Below, one piece after another: positions 27,544-38,565 of a DNA stretch of 64,000 bases. Source of the stretch: Saccharomyces uvarum (lineage: Eukaryota; Ascomycota; Saccharomycetes; Saccharomycetales; Saccharomycetaceae); NCBI GenBank assembly GCA_947243795.1, contig OX365937.1, positions 62,001 to 126,000 of the forward strand. The letters are read 5' to 3'. Within the stretch, counting starts at the first letter, position 1; the number at the start of each line of letters is the position of its first letter. The translations under genes were made by a program, and so were the position numbers. The notes beneath the pieces are model-generated. The model made no database searches, had not been told where the DNA came from, and saw nothing but the letters and a program-made list of their open reading frames with translations.

Positions 27544-30102
27544 TTATTTACTCACCTTGTTGTGTAAGGGTCTATAAACTACACAGCATTTTGTCCTTCT
27601 CATCCAAGAGCTTTGTAATAATTGTTCAATGGAGATTCTTTTGGTGGGGTCGACCTGGAATGTTCTATACAATGCGATCTTTCTCAATCTGTTTAGTTCA
27701 CTACTGACATGTCTTAATTCCTCAAAGAGATAGAACTGTCCATCATTTTTGATTTCGCTAAGGAATGATTTGAACAGAGAATCCTTTTCAGGAATAGCAA
27801 TTTTCCAAAGATACTGTCCCATGACCATTGTACAGTAGACAATACCACAACTCCAACAGTCCACTAATCGTGGATCGTATTCCGTATCCCTTATGAACTC
27901 TTCAGGAGCAACGTAAGGCTCTGAACCCATGGCCCCACTTTGAAAATGAACATGTTTTTCCCATGCTGTTTGGAAAACTGAACTTGTACCAAAATCGCAA
28001 ACTTTCAACAATCCATTTGGTTGGAACAGAATATTCTCTGGTTTTAGATCGCAATGTGCGATTCCATGATCATGCATATATTGAACACCGTTTAATAGCT
28101 GTTTCATAAAGCAATCAGCTTCTAAAGGATGCAATGGGCTCCCGGAACCTTCTTTCACCGTTTGAATCAATCTTGAACTACCATTATTTGCGTCATTGGA
28201 AATGTTATTTCTGGTTAATAGTGAATATAGATCACCGGACGCACAAAATTCCATAACTTCTACGAAGGAGTTGTTATATTCCATTAGATCCAGAATTTTC
28301 AAAATGTTTGGTGCATTGAAAACATGTCTTGGAGGTGTAGATCTTGTAGTACTACCTGAAACTGCCGTATTTGCTTCAAAATGCGGATGACTTAATGAAT
28401 GTCCAATAATAAATTCAGAAGTTAATCTTGTACAAAACTTATCAATCGGATCACCTGGTTTGGGCTTCAACTCTTTGACTGCGAAAAATAATTTTTTTCC
28501 ACTAGAATAGGTACTATACGGTAATACATCTTTGGAAGTTTTACATCTTGCACAAATTTTAACCACCCCGTATGCGCCTGCACCGACTACTCCAATGGAT
28601 TTTCCGTATTTTTGAGAGCAGGGCCTGTGAGAAGTGTCATTGTTTGCTGGTCGGGACTTATTCTCAGTGTCATCGATAACTTCCTGCTTGTTGCTATTAC
28701 TTTTTGTTTCACTGCCACTAATCTTTGCGTTTTCGCTTTTCAGACCTTTTCGTATCTTCTCAGACAATGCATTAATTAACTTTAATTCTTCGGCGCCTAC
28801 AGCGGCATTAGGGTTCACGATTTGTGGGATATTTTTACCATCATTTTTCATAAGTTCATCGTTATTACCATTTTTGGGATTGCTTGTTCTAGATTTTTTC
28901 AACACCTGAGATTTGATAAATTTCTGGGATGGTATTATCGAAAAGGCCTTCTCCAAATTGATTTGATCATCGTCTTCTTCTTGTTGTTGCTGTTGAGTCG
29001 CATCTTTATGAGATTTGAATAATCCGCTTAATGAGAATACAGATTTTTGTTTATGAAGATTCGTCTCAAGATCGTTGTCTCCATCTTCACCGTTGTTTGC
29101 GGGAGCATCAGGATCCTTATCGTCGCCACTGTCGACGTATTTATTATTTTCGATAATAGGCAAGACTTTTAGAGTGTGTTCATGATATCCATTCTCAAAA
29201 ACTTTAAATTGGTCCAAGTCTAAGATACACTTACATTCGATTTCTTGAAATTTCGGCAAACTGGAGGCACTGATAGAATCTGAATGGTTTCTTCCTTTCA
29301 TATATATTCTATTGCTTGTATTATTAATAGCATTGTTGGTTGCATTGGGATTTGCCCCATCATTTCCATTCTTCATAGGTGGCGATCTTGGTGTAGACAA
29401 ACTATTCTTCCTGCTTCTTGTCCGGTTACTGTTGGTACGTACACCTAGACTGTTTCTTCTTCTTCTAAATTTAGATTCTTCGTCATAATCAAGCATAGCG
29501 TCAATAGAAAAGTTATTTTCCTGGTCCAAAACATGATTAGCACTGCTATTTGTAGGATTTGATGAAGCAGCATTTTGCGGGAAGTTTTTCTGTCTTTCCC
29601 TTGGTCGCCTTTCAACCTCATCGCTGCCTACTGTATAACGATGATGAGGCACATGAGCGTCCTTTGAACGCGCGTGTTTCATTCGGGTTTGCTCTTCATT
29701 TTTATTTTGAAGCTCTTCTCTCTCCAATAAATTGGCTTCATCTTCATCCTTCTCACTTATGAAAGATTCCTGTGAGAACATTTCATTTTCCGAATTCAAA
29801 GATGGTTCCCTGCTAGGCGACAATGATAGCTTAGCAATATTAGGGACACCCAGTTTATGATGCTTGGGAGCCGCTTGTAAAACAGGACTTTGTATGGGGG
29901 ATACAGATGGAGAGGATACATTGCTAGTGATGATTCTTGCCGGTTGATGTGGATGCGCCTGGTCCTGACCTGGACGCGGTGAAGGTTGCCCAGCACTACT
30001 ACCACCTGAGATACCCGAGGGTTTGAACAGACCTTTGATGGATTCAGACAGAGATCTGGCTCTCTTCAAAGACGAGTGGCGTGAAAGCTTCTCATCTCCC
30101 AT
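27544..30102 (-). CDS. HAL5: Protein kinase Hal5
   Basis: The ATG at 30102 gives 852 residues (S. cerevisiae YJL165C, 855); the frame continues upstream 12 codons without another ATG. Hal5 is a Npr1-family Ser/Thr kinase that, with Hal4, keeps Trk1/Trk2 potassium transporters and some nutrient permeases at the plasma membrane. The N-terminal 500 residues are Ser/Asn/charged and probably disordered, with a [11 protein letters not shown] block near residue 25 and a short Gln run. The kinase domain spans about 505-845: glycine-rich [11 protein letters not shown], catalytic [11 protein letters not shown] (about 683), DFGTS, and a [10 protein letters not shown] activation segment. HCD in place of HRD is normal for this fungal family. 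Confidence 0.97.
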   Translation of the reverse strand: MGDEKLSRHSSLKRARSLSESIKGLFKPSGISGGSSAGQPSPRPGQDQAHPHQPARIITSNVSSPSVSPIQSPVLQAAPKHHKLGVPNIAKLSLSPSREPSLNSENEMFSQESFISEKDEDEANLLEREELQNKNEEQTRMKHARSKDAHVPHHRYTVGSDEVERRPRERQKNFPQNAASSNPTNSSANHVLDQENNFSIDAMLDYDEESKFRRRRNSLGVRTNSNRTRSRKNSLSTPRSPPMKNGNDGANPNATNNAINNTSNRIYMKGRNHSDSISASSLPKFQEIECKCILDLDQFKVFENGYHEHTLKVLPIIENNKYVDSGDDKDPDAPANNGEDGDNDLETNLHKQKSVFSLSGLFKSHKDATQQQQQEEDDDQINLEKAFSIIPSQKFIKSQVLKKSRTSNPKNGNNDELMKNDGKNIPQIVNPNAAVGAEELKLINALSEKIRKGLKSENAKISGSETKSNSNKQEVIDDTENKSRPANNDTSHRPCSQKYGKSIGVVGAGAYGVVKICARCKTSKDVLPYSTYSSGKKLFFAVKELKPKPGDPIDKFCTRLTSEFIIGHSLSHPHFEANTAVSGSTTRSTPPRHVFNAPNILKILDLMEYNNSFVEVMEFCASGDLYSLLTRNNISNDANNGSSRLIQTVKEGSGSPLHPLEADCFMKQLLNGVQYMHDHGIAHCDLKPENILFQPNGLLKVCDFGTSSVFQTAWEKHVHFQSGAMGSEPYVAPEEFIRDTEYDPRLVDCWSCGIVYCTMVMGQYLWKIAIPEKDSLFKSFLSEIKNDGQFYLFEELRHVSSELNRLRKIALYRTFQVDPTKRISIEQLLQSSWMRRTKCCVVYRPLHNKVSK

Positions 30103-30603
30103 GGTTTTTATTTTTTTATTTTTTTCCTTGTTTAGCAAATTTCTCTATCTCCTTGCTATTCTGAAAATAAATGGATGGAAAGAATGGATCTTTTCGTAGA
30201 CTATAATGCTTCCTATTCCAGTAAAATAAAATCAGCGTTCTGGCTCGTCTGGACTCACCAATTGCCGATTACTGGCTTTACACCAAGGGGCTTATATCAA
30301 AAAAAAAATCGATAGATAAAATCTTCAGTTCAAGATTCAAGCTTGAAAGTGGCGCGGCGAGCAAAGTAGAAAATCAAGACAAGAAAGCGTGGAAAACGCG
30401 ATTCACGTGGCAAGAATAAGCATCGACCATACTGCAATTATGACCTGCAACATGTTGACTGTACAACTCGATGAGTGTAGAATATACTAAGGCGTTGAAA
30501 TATATCTTTGAGGGATATTTGTTATGTAAAAAATAGAAAAACATATGGAAAGGGGAGTATAGATGAAAGGAAAAATACAACAGAAGAGGTTAAACATTAC
30601 TCA
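30103..30603. other. Intergenic region HAL5 promoter and TPK1 3' flank
   Basis: 501 bp between two genes on the minus strand. It contains a perfect 12-bp palindrome TTCAAGCTTGAA (30336-30347) about 235 bp upstream of HAL5, and a run of A at 30299-30308. Confidence 0.5.
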
Positions 30604-31797
30604 TTAAAAGTCGTTGAAAAGATCAGTATATGGGTCTTCTCCTTGAACGCCATAGTTGATGTCTTCCTCGGGGTACTTATCGAACTGAGAAGTGTCACCT
30701 TGTCCCTGCTGAATGGGGGGTTCGTACGGTGTTTCTATATTTCTAGACAGTAGTTTTTCCCAGACAACTTCTTTGAACCAAGGATGGTTTTTGACATCTT
30801 CTGTGCCATTCTGCAAATTACCCAATCTTTGACTTAAGTCTCTAGTAATCAATCTACTTAATAAATCTTTGACATCATCGTTGAAAAATGGCGGGAATTT
30901 CAACTCTGCATTCAAAATCTTCTCATAAGTTTTCATTGTATTAGAATCGTAAAATGGAGTGTATCCTGCCAGCATTTCGTAAATTAGAATGCCAAAACTC
31001 CACCAATCAATGGATTTATTATATGGTTTGGTACTGACTACTTCAGGCGCTATGTAATCTGGGGTACCACACAACGTGTACGTGACATCTGGCACGTATT
31101 TAGCAAATCCAAAGTCTGTTATCTTCACGTGTCCATTTTTATCAAGCAGTATATTTTCAGGTTTCAAATCCCTATAAATGATGTCTTTGCTATGCAAGTA
31201 CCCCAAAGCTAAACAAACTTCGGCTGCATAGAACTTAGCGACCGGGTTAGGAAATCGTTGAGATTTCCTTAACAAGGAAAACAGCTCCCCACCTTCGATA
31301 TAATCCATGATCATAAAGATTTGTTGAGCGTCCTGGAAAGTGCCCCACATCCTTATAATGAAGGGATGTGTCACGATGGAAAGCATCAACCGCTCATCGT
31401 TTGTATGTTCTACCTGTTTCAACCTCACCACAATTTCCTTTTTTAACACTTTCATCGCATAATATCTCCCGTTGTGCCTTGATCTAATCAAATGTACCCT
31501 GCCAAAGGAACCCGTCCCTAGTGTCCTTAATATCTGGAAATCTTGTAGGCTGTACTTGCCTCCTGTAACTCTTGCCTGGCCGATAAACTGTTTGTACTGC
31601 TCTTCATTGTAATAAGTAATGTGGGGTTGTTTTGGCTTTTCTTGTATTTCCTCACCACCCTTCTCTGGTGTCTTTTCTTCATTTTCATTTCCTGTAGCGG
31701 TCACCTTCCTCTCAGATCCTTCATCCGTGTGTGTTTTCGCTCCTTGCTTATCATCTAGAGCCCCTTGACCATCATCACTCTGTTTTTCAGTCGACAT
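30604..31797 (-). CDS. TPK1: cAMP-dependent protein kinase catalytic subunit Tpk1
   Basis: The ATG at 31797 gives 397 residues, the S. cerevisiae length (YJL164C); the open frame reaches two codons further to a TTG. Tpk1 is one of three PKA catalytic subunits, held inactive by Bcy1 until cAMP rises with glucose. The first 75 residues are a charged, low-complexity extension that differs from S. cerevisiae; the kinase core is nearly unchanged. Motifs: [15 protein letters not shown] (ATP lysine), [18 protein letters not shown], activation loop [12 protein letters not shown] with the Thr phosphorylated by Pkh kinases, and a C-terminal hydrophobic motif ending FNDF. Two stress boxes lie upstream. 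Confidence 0.98.
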   Translation of the reverse strand: MSTEKQSDDGQGALDDKQGAKTHTDEGSERKVTATGNENEEKTPEKGGEEIQEKPKQPHITYYNEEQYKQFIGQARVTGGKYSLQDFQILRTLGTGSFGRVHLIRSRHNGRYYAMKVLKKEIVVRLKQVEHTNDERLMLSIVTHPFIIRMWGTFQDAQQIFMIMDYIEGGELFSLLRKSQRFPNPVAKFYAAEVCLALGYLHSKDIIYRDLKPENILLDKNGHVKITDFGFAKYVPDVTYTLCGTPDYIAPEVVSTKPYNKSIDWWSFGILIYEMLAGYTPFYDSNTMKTYEKILNAELKFPPFFNDDVKDLLSRLITRDLSQRLGNLQNGTEDVKNHPWFKEVVWEKLLSRNIETPYEPPIQQGQGDTSQFDKYPEEDINYGVQGEDPYTDLFNDF

Positions 31798-32310
31798 ACC
31801 CAAAAAAAATATGGTGCAATTACTTACTGTTCATGCACTGGTTAGCTTAAAAGTACACAGCTTCGGTGCTACCTATAATGCTAACTAGAAGAGTAAGCCA
31901 ATAAAAAACAAAATACAAGTAAAAAAACGGTCGCAGCTTCGTTATCTTGCCCTCTTACAAGTTTCAAATATATGCACGCAGCACCGTTTGGAATACCACA
32001 CTTGATTGCTCGCCTTTGCTCGCCAAAAAGCCTATGAAGATGTTTCAACCAAAGGGATACATACTTTCTAAACACCCCTTGATTATTATGTCAGATATAT
32101 GCCAGATCACCCCCCCTAATGGCGCGAAGAAAGATCATCGCGAAAACGTGAAAAAAAAGCCAATATGGCAATTTGAACCTTTTCGTTCTGGGGTGAAAAA
32201 ACAAGGCTTCAGAGGTGTATTGAGGAGGACCAGGCAGGATTTTTGGGAATAGCAATATAGATACTAGCGAATGAATAATGATAAGTGGTGTATATGATAC
32301 ATAAAGAATT
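31798..32310. other. Intergenic region TPK1 promoter and YJL163C 3' flank
   Basis: 513 bp. An open stretch at 31947-32252 has no recognisable product and is judged spurious. Two CCCCT stress boxes are listed separately. Confidence 0.5.
32075..32117. promoter_or_regulatory. Two stress response elements upstream of TPK1
   Basis: CCCCT at 32075-32079 and 32113-32117 (AGGGG on the TPK1 strand), 278-320 bp upstream of the start codon. Msn2/Msn4 bind this core; a PKA gene under these factors would close a feedback loop because PKA inhibits Msn2/4. Confidence 0.45.
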
Positions 32311-33993
32311 CTAGGGTGAGGTCAGCCTTGGGGCATTGTAAATCCTCAGGAAAAATGTCAAAAAGATGGCAGCAACGCTTGCCAGAAACGGAATATATAT
32401 GAATAGGCCGGGGTTAACGGAGACGGTGCTGCCGTATATCTTAAGCAAGATGGGTGGGATAACAAGCATGACGCACGATCTGACTAGAGCCATTGCTCCG
32501 AACATCTCGCCTGTGTGTTTCTTGGAGGTGTATTTGATGATACCCGACTGTAGAGTGGGTGAACAGAACGCACTCAACGCTTGTAAGAGGGCAAAAACCA
32601 CTAAGGATACGTAACTTTTTTCGCCAAATTGGATCATGACAAGGAGACTTAGTGCTATAACGATCATGGAAAACCGTATACAAAAGATGTCTATCTTATC
32701 TATAGAATGGTCCAAGTGTTGATAAATCCGTTTCAATGCATATAGCAGTGTTGGCGACACGATCAGTAAAACGAGACCTCTTCCAATACCCAATATCGAT
32801 ATGAAATAGCCTAGTTCTACCGCATGCCACTTGTACTCGTATGTGGAAAATAGAACCAATGCCGGCATACAGGACGTGGTACCACAAACAAATAATATGT
32901 CCAGTACAACGAGTAATATAACAGTATACCGTGGTACTAAGGAACCTGTGTCGTCTGGCTTCAACCATAGTTTCTTGACCGGAGCCAGCAGCTCCATTAG
33001 TTTCATTATTTGAAATTTGCCATAAGTAACGGACTGATAGTTTCGCGAATCATCAGAGCCTGATTGAGATCTTAGTTTCTCCCTCCTCTTGGTATAATTT
33101 GATTGTGAATGAGCCAACTGAGTTTCGTGACGAGGTTCCACCATCATTGTCTCGCATATTATGAGTGCGAGTATGGCGAATAGTATAGCTGTGTAGATAG
33201 AGATAAATGTGTTGCCATGAGTCCACTTGACCAGGAAGGATCCAAACATCGGACCTATACCCATAGTGGCATAAATACAACTCATCATTATTCCTATCGT
33301 CACCATTCTATGTTCAGTTTTCACTACATCTGAGACATAACTATTTCCATTTGCCACAAGGGCAAATAACCCACCAAAAGATGGAATGATGCAGGCGGTA
33401 AGAACAATAGCCCATTTATGATACCCGATTTTAGAAGACACAGTAAACAATTGAGCCGCAAGTCCAATGACTCTGATACCGCTCATGTATTTGAAAACAC
33501 GAACTCTGCCTATCCTATCGGATAATCCCCCCCATTTACCAGCCATGAAAATACCGATCACTCCCGCTATCATCATGGTAGAAGAAGAAATACTTGATAC
33601 TATTGTCTGCACGGCAACAGGATCGTAACTTCCATCTTCATCTGCAATTCCCTCGGCTACTTTATCCATCACTAGCGGTATTATAGCGGTCATACATATA
33701 GATTCCGCCATACATATGACCATGATAAGACCGTACAGGCAAAATAGTTTTCTCCGTCCATGCCCTCCGTCAATGCTCTTGACAGCAGTCAAATCGCTGG
33801 GTGAACTCTGCCTGATAGATTCATGACTATTGATTTGCGTGCTATCATCGGCATCAACATAAGCACCAGCACCAGCACTATCACTGCCATCTTGGTTGAT
33901 TATCCCCTGCAAGGCGTTAATCCCCGCCGTTTCTAATAAATAGTCCATCTCATCTGGAGACATTAAACGTGTTGTTTCATCTTCATCTGACAT
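32311..33993 (-). CDS. YJL163C: Major-facilitator-type membrane protein YJL163C
   Basis: A 560-residue protein in the position of S. cerevisiae YJL163C (about 555), annotated there only as a putative protein. It has a 90-residue Asp/Ser-rich cytosolic N-terminus with acidic blocks, then about 11-12 hydrophobic spans split by a charged loop near residues 275-310 (HSQSNYTKRREKLRSQSG), the architecture of the major facilitator superfamily. Loop motif GKWGGLSDRIGRVRVF between spans 2 and 3 matches the MFS signature G-x-x-x-D-R-x-G-R-R in type. A DETTRLMSP start with an ExxxLL-like acidic leucine pattern (EDETTRLM) may direct vacuolar sorting; that is inference. Substrate unknown. Confidence 0.88.
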   Translation of the reverse strand: MSDEDETTRLMSPDEMDYLLETAGINALQGIINQDGSDSAGAGAYVDADDSTQINSHESIRQSSPSDLTAVKSIDGGHGRRKLFCLYGLIMVICMAESICMTAIIPLVMDKVAEGIADEDGSYDPVAVQTIVSSISSSTMMIAGVIGIFMAGKWGGLSDRIGRVRVFKYMSGIRVIGLAAQLFTVSSKIGYHKWAIVLTACIIPSFGGLFALVANGNSYVSDVVKTEHRMVTIGIMMSCIYATMGIGPMFGSFLVKWTHGNTFISIYTAILFAILALIICETMMVEPRHETQLAHSQSNYTKRREKLRSQSGSDDSRNYQSVTYGKFQIMKLMELLAPVKKLWLKPDDTGSLVPRYTVILLVVLDILFVCGTTSCMPALVLFSTYEYKWHAVELGYFISILGIGRGLVLLIVSPTLLYALKRIYQHLDHSIDKIDIFCIRFSMIVIALSLLVMIQFGEKSYVSLVVFALLQALSAFCSPTLQSGIIKYTSKKHTGEMFGAMALVRSCVMLVIPPILLKIYGSTVSVNPGLFIYIPFLASVAAIFLTFFLRIYNAPRLTSP

Positions 33994-34548
33994 CGTTCCG
34001 CCCTCTTGCTCTTCACCTCTTCGAAAAGACGTATGGGAGATGCAAGAACTAATACTAACTATTAGGGTTTTATAGTTTGCGTGTCTATTACGGCTTCCTG
34101 CAGATCAGATCAGCCCTTCAAATTACTGCTTTTTGAAGAAATCCCTTATCCTTTTTTTGGTTTTTTTCCATTAAGGTCAAGAGCTGAGATATCCCGAATA
34201 ACCTCCGCGGAACAATAACGAACGCTTACTAAGATACACTGTGGCGCCACCAGAACGAAAGCACTTGAGTTCTGGTTCCTTTGATTGTGAGATTAAACCC
34301 CCGTGTTAGGCTCAAATGTCAACTTCCTTTTTTTTTTTGCTTCTTAACTCCCACATAGCATATTTGCTCTTCTTTTCAACAACAATCTTGAAAATCTTAA
34401 ACAACTAAAAACATGCCTAAATAATAATTAATGTAATAAAAACTGTTAAGTATTGGGCTTCTATATAAAGTCATTGGTTGGAATCTAACTTTGAATATCG
34501 TCTTGATGAAAGGAAGACAATTTAATGTCTCCTGATGACAGAATCCGA
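33994..34548. other. Intergenic region YJL163C promoter and JJJ2 3' flank
   Basis: 555 bp, T-rich near 34330, no gene, repeat or clear regulatory site seen. Confidence 0.5.
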
Positions 34549-36246
34549 TTATTCTCTGCTGCCACATATCTTGGAAAAAAAATCCACGACATGCATTTGT
34601 CTTTCTTGTAGAATATTTAGTTTGTCCATTAGATTTCTGTCAAATTCCAAGCACGTTTTCCAAGTCATGATATTTTGTTTTTCCATTACTGTGCTACTGA
34701 ACTGCGTGTCTGCTCTAAGACGCTGTAAGGATGCTTGAAATAGTTCCTCCTTGATTTTGTTACATTGGAGGTTAAAAAGTTGCACGCTAGCATTCACAAA
34801 TTTCAAGTCTGTCATTGCAGTGAAGTCTGGAATCTCTGGTATTTGTATACTTAAGCTCTTGGAACTTATTCCATACTTTTCCAACGGTATTGTACGCTGC
34901 GCCTGATTCCCTTCTGTTTGGGACACACTTTCAGGTTGTGCTTGGCTCTGAGCTGTCTTAGGTTTCTTGGGAAGATAGATCGAGTCCAACGATTCATTAA
35001 CTGCATTCATTACAAAAAAATCCTTTTCTTTCGGTAAAGATTTTGATAACTCTTCTAACGATATATCATCCTTCTTCCTTTTTTTTATTCCTTTAGGTTC
35101 CTTAATGGACAAATTTTCTATTTTAATTGTATCATCGTAGTTTTTATTGGCATTTTCATCCTTGAAAAAAAAGATGTCTTTATTTCGATCATCTATATTG
35201 CTTATGTTGAGTTTCTCAACAATGTCTCTCAAAATAGTCCATCCTTCAGCGGTTTCTAAGGTTGCAGGTATCTCTTTAATGGGAGAGGCTGCTCTTCGAT
35301 TTTGATTTCTATTTTCGAATTTGTTTCTTGCATAATGTCGATATTCATGAGTGAAAAAAGGCGACTGAAAATTTGATTGATGGGAGGCATTAGGAACTAT
35401 ATTAACTTTGGGCAATTTAAACTGCTTATACTTCATTTCTTCTGTATTTTCTTCTGACGTATTTCTTCTTTCCTTTTTCGATCCTTCATTGTATTTTTTA
35501 TCGTCCTCAGGAGTACCAGAATTCGATAGTACTCCACAAAATTGCTCTCCTTCATCGTCACTCAAAACTGATCCCAAACGCGAATCAGAATCTTCACGGT
35601 GTGATTCACTATCACTGGTTTTTTTATCTAAAGTTTCCCATATTTCTTCGAACTGCGAATTCGCATCCACTGTACTTGAATTAGTCGTCCTTACTTTTGA
35701 AGCTCCATTAGCTTCCTGGAATAAAGAGTCTATATCTGGATTTCCATGTTTCTTTTCCTTTTTGGATGAATAATTATGACTTCGCTGGTAGCCTTTTAAA
35801 TTGAAAGATTTGAATATTGGAACCTTACTCTTGGATGGTGTATTCATTTTCTTGCCTACTCCGAAGCCATACGGTTGCTGTTCATATGGCTTATTTTGCC
35901 TATGATGGACCTCAGATTTCGTGGGTGTGCGGCTCGTTTCATGAGATTCCTTTACTGTGGTCTTGAAAGTATGGCAGGTTCTCTTTGGTTGGTAAGCATG
36001 TAAGCCTTTAATTTTCAAATTCTGATCATATCGAAGTTTTTCGTCTTCATCGGTTAATACAGAATGTGCATGTACCACAGCTTTGAACAATTCCTCGCAT
36101 TTATCTGATTTTGTTTTATCTGGGTGGAGTAACCTGGCGAGTTTGAGGTATGACTTGTGTACTTCTGAAGATGTAGCATTCGATGTTAGACCTAGTATGG
36201 AGTAATATGTTGTTCTATCTAGTATCGGCTCTAATACCTGGGACAT
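34549..36246 (-). CDS. JJJ2: J-domain protein Jjj2
   Basis: A 565-residue protein (S. cerevisiae YJL162C, about 583). An N-terminal J domain spans about residues 13-75 with the Hsp70-stimulating HPD at 41-43 (LARLLHPDKTKS). The rest is polar and low in complexity, with Lys-, Ser- and Asp-rich blocks and no zinc finger or G/F region, so it is a class C J protein of uncertain client. S. cerevisiae Jjj2 is cytosolic/nuclear and poorly studied. Divergence from S. cerevisiae appears high outside the J domain, including an 18-residue length difference. Confidence 0.93.
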   Translation of the reverse strand: MSQVLEPILDRTTYYSILGLTSNATSSEVHKSYLKLARLLHPDKTKSDKCEELFKAVVHAHSVLTDEDEKLRYDQNLKIKGLHAYQPKRTCHTFKTTVKESHETSRTPTKSEVHHRQNKPYEQQPYGFGVGKKMNTPSKSKVPIFKSFNLKGYQRSHNYSSKKEKKHGNPDIDSLFQEANGASKVRTTNSSTVDANSQFEEIWETLDKKTSDSESHREDSDSRLGSVLSDDEGEQFCGVLSNSGTPEDDKKYNEGSKKERRNTSEENTEEMKYKQFKLPKVNIVPNASHQSNFQSPFFTHEYRHYARNKFENRNQNRRAASPIKEIPATLETAEGWTILRDIVEKLNISNIDDRNKDIFFFKDENANKNYDDTIKIENLSIKEPKGIKKRKKDDISLEELSKSLPKEKDFFVMNAVNESLDSIYLPKKPKTAQSQAQPESVSQTEGNQAQRTIPLEKYGISSKSLSIQIPEIPDFTAMTDLKFVNASVQLFNLQCNKIKEELFQASLQRLRADTQFSSTVMEKQNIMTWKTCLEFDRNLMDKLNILQERQMHVVDFFSKICGSRE

Positions 36247-36546
36247 AAGAACAGTAAAACACAGTACAGCAGAATAGGATAGGAACTAGTTCTTCGCTGC
36301 GCTCTATATTGAGTATCCTTAAGGCATTTATTCTTAAGCCTCAAAACAGTCTAAAGGTATCGCCCGATGTTTTTAAGATGGCCGATTCGGATTTCTAAAA
36401 GAATCACAATATCGAACGTAAAGAAGAGGTATGATGGGAATTGATAGAGAAGCACTCAAGTTTCAAATGTAGATTGAAGCCAATAAAATAATCAAATAGA
36501 TGTTTATTGTTCCCATGATAAAATGGGATATTTTGTAAAAAAATAA
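36247..36546. other. Region between JJJ2 and the tRNA gene
   Basis: 300 bp containing the JJJ2 promoter. A 6-bp stem (TCCCAT, 36511-36516; ATGGGA, 36523-36528) lies near the tRNA 3' side. No Ty long terminal repeat was recognised here although tRNA flanks are common Ty targets. Confidence 0.5.
36537..36543 (-). terminator. RNA polymerase III terminator of tRNA-Glu
   Basis: Seven A on the plus strand read as T7 on the tRNA strand, starting three bases after the tRNA 3' end. Confidence 0.85.
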
Positions 36547-36618
36547 CTCCGATACGGGGAGTCGAACCCCGGTCTCCACGGTGAAAGCGTGATGTGATAG
36601 CCGTTACACTATATCGGA
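36547..36618 (-). tRNA. tRNA-Glu (anticodon UUC)
   Basis: A 72-nt gene on the minus strand starting TCCGATATAGTGTAACGG and ending CCCGTATCGGAG. The acceptor stem pairs TCCGATA with TATCGGA, the T arm holds GGTTCGACTCC (B box), and the anticodon loop CTTTCAC gives UUC. It has no intron. CCA is not encoded, as normal in yeast. The same gene, tE(UUC)J, occupies this place in S. cerevisiae. Confidence 0.97.
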
Positions 36619-37010
36619 TAGTTAGTAGTTAGAAGTTTACCTTTTGAAAGATATATGTCAAGCGAGGCAGAACAAAACAAAACAAGGCCGCTCACTAACT
36701 ATGACAACTATTTGCTTTGGTGCGTCGGTAGCTGTGTTCAAACAAAAGTGGCAGGTGTGTTTTAGAGTCACCAGGTTTTTCCATTTCCAAGTATTTCTTC
36801 TTGTAAAGCCATTTGATAACCTGCGGTAATATATCTTCATTTCGTTCATTTTTTATATGAGATTAGAACTCCGAAAATGGGCTAAGGTAGTCGGTCCCCT
36901 TAATATGCTTTTCAGACGTGTTGAAAAAGATTAAAATTAGATTGAAGTTAGGATGCAGAAAAACTGCGAACACGATATACTTCAAATCTCATAAAATCTG
37001 TTCATTTGAT
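36619..37010. other. Region between tRNA-Glu and FMP33
   Basis: 392 bp with the 5' flank of the tRNA and the FMP33 promoter. The FMP33 frame is open upstream to 36918 but without an ATG. No LTR remnant was recognised. Confidence 0.5.
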
Positions 37011-37550
37011 ATGCTATTTACAAGAATATTATGTCAAGGCGTGAAATTCACCAAAGGAACAATTGTACAGCCCAAACCCAGCCTAAAATCCCTACCGAAG
37101 GGCAATTTGTATACCAATCTTCTAGTAACAACACTATACGGGTCAGGCCTGGCATGTTTATATTTAGAATCGCATAATTTGAAAAAGATTAAGACGAAGC
37201 AAGACCCTCATGCTATTGCAGAAGATGACGTTGTCGATATAGTCCACAATTCACCAAATAGGATATTCAAACCAAAATTTAACGCGCAAGAAGAGAAAAG
37301 ACAAGATTTACAACTGACTGACTTTCATAAAGTGGTTCATTCGTTGACATATGGAGATGTCTCACAATTTGCAATTGTCTGGGGGTTTCTTATGCAATTG
37401 TCAAGCCTTATCGGCAGTTCTTCGTTGGGAAGGAAATCTCTATTTTATAAGGGAAGTGTACTTGGTGTTGTTGGGTTCCCACCCCTGATTTATATGGCCC
37501 TTAGACTTAGAATGAAGCAATTGGAGAAAGTCGGAGTTCACTTCGAATGA
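37011..37550 (+). CDS. FMP33: Mitochondrial protein Fmp33
   Basis: The first ATG, at 37011, gives 179 residues (S. cerevisiae YJL161W, about 180). Fmp33 was found in the mitochondrial proteome; its function is unknown to me. The N-terminus (MLFTRILCQGVKFTKGTI) is basic and hydroxylated, like a mitochondrial targeting signal. Two or three hydrophobic stretches follow: about residues 39-55 (YTNLLVTTLYGSGLACLYL), about 121-138 (IVWGFLMQLSSLIGSS) and about 148-165 (GSVLGVVGFPPLIYMAL), suggesting an inner-membrane protein. The segment between the first two is hydrophilic. Confidence 0.88.
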   Translation: MLFTRILCQGVKFTKGTIVQPKPSLKSLPKGNLYTNLLVTTLYGSGLACLYLESHNLKKIKTKQDPHAIAEDDVVDIVHNSPNRIFKPKFNAQEEKRQDLQLTDFHKVVHSLTYGDVSQFAIVWGFLMQLSSLIGSSSLGRKSLFYKGSVLGVVGFPPLIYMALRLRMKQLEKVGVHFE

Positions 37551-37716
37551 TCCGGGGAAACCTTTTAAAAACACGATAAATAACAAATGAATATTTCTCT
37601 ATGAATATGTAAGCTCTAAACATCCCATATACAATTAGACAAACACACTTTTACTTTGTAGTTTAGTTATGGTTTTGAGCTACAATCAAGGCCTGCAAAA
37701 TTTTAATATAGCTTTC

Positions 37717-38565
37717 TCAACAGTCGACGAGACCAACTGCTTGTAAATGGACCGGGCTGCATTGGCCTCCAATTGATTTATCGTAGAGGTTATAGAAAGT
37801 GCCCGACAAACATTGGTAAAAAACGTCACTATCACCAATGGCTAGGGTACCTTGCTTTGTTATTGACCAGCCACCAGCATAAATAGTACCGGCCTGTGGC
37901 GGAGGTCCATCAAATTGAAATTGCCTGTTTCCTACAATAGAACCGATTCTTCCCTTGGAATCAATGAGTACACCACCATGCAATGTTATTGCTAAAGTGC
38001 CTGAATTTTTACAAGCTTGAACTTTAACTACCGTTTCTTTGCCCGATTCCTTCGTTGGATCTGGTTTTCTCTTTGACGGGTCGAGCTTACTGCTAACGGA
38101 TGAGGTAGTGGCTTGCACCTGGCCATCATGAATTTGTGATATGGCAGTTTTGGTTTTGGTTTTGGTTTTGGTTTTGATTGTGGTTTTGATTGTGGTCGCG
38201 GTTGCGATTGAGGTTGAGGTTGCAGTTGAGACAGAAGTTGTGGACTTTGTAACAACATTCTTTGCTGTAGTTACTTGCAACTGGCCATCGCCTATTTGCG
38301 ACACTATTTTTGACACCGCCGAAGGCACCTTTTGTGTCGTCACTTGTACCTGGCCGTCATTAATTTGAGAAATGACGTTCCTTTTGACTTTAATTTCACT
38401 TACAGTGAAAGGGATAACAGCAAGACCAAATGGGGTTTTGTAGTCTGTTGTTACGCCTTCCAGTTTGGAACCTGGCGTTAAAGTTGCCCACGGTTCAGGT
38501 GGAGCATATGCGCCCAATGCGATACTGGTTAATAGAGAAGTTATAAATGCTTTCTTGTAATACAT
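37717..38565 (-). CDS. PIR5: PIR-family cell-wall protein Pir5
   Basis: A 282-residue PIR (protein with internal repeats) family member (S. cerevisiae YJL160C, about 287). PIR proteins are linked to beta-1,3-glucan by an alkali-labile ester through a Gln in the repeat. Parts: signal peptide (about 1-18), the EPWATLTPG block, a Kex2 site KR at residues about 61-62, then three repeat motifs SQI(N/G/H)DGQ(V/L)Q, a Thr/Lys-rich linker with a KTKTKTK run, and the C-terminal domain with a four-cysteine pattern ([29 protein letters not shown]). The linker run comes from a GTTTTG hexamer. Same family as HSP150 and CIS3 next door. Confidence 0.95.
   Translation of the reverse strand: MYYKKAFITSLLTSIALGAYAPPEPWATLTPGSKLEGVTTDYKTPFGLAVIPFTVSEIKVKRNVISQINDGQVQVTTQKVPSAVSKIVSQIGDGQLQVTTAKNVVTKSTTSVSTATSTSIATATTIKTTIKTKTKTKTKTAISQIHDGQVQATTSSVSSKLDPSKRKPDPTKESGKETVVKVQACKNSGTLAITLHGGVLIDSKGRIGSIVGNRQFQFDGPPPQAGTIYAGGWSITKQGTLAIGDSDVFYQCLSGTFYNLYDKSIGGQCSPVHLQAVGLVDC
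38147..38176. repeat. (GTTTTG)5 hexanucleotide repeat inside PIR5
   Basis: Five exact tandem GTTTTG units, followed by alternating ATTGTG and GTTTTG. On the coding strand it yields the Lys-Thr run of the Pir5 linker. Confidence 0.85.

Noticed and set aside
31947-32252. 101-codon open frame between TPK1 and YJL163C
   Set aside because: No family resemblance, lies in promoter sequence with stress boxes, and has no known counterpart in S. cerevisiae.
36247-37010. Search for Ty long terminal repeats on either side of tRNA-Glu
   Set aside because: No delta, sigma or tau-like ends or target duplications were recognised.
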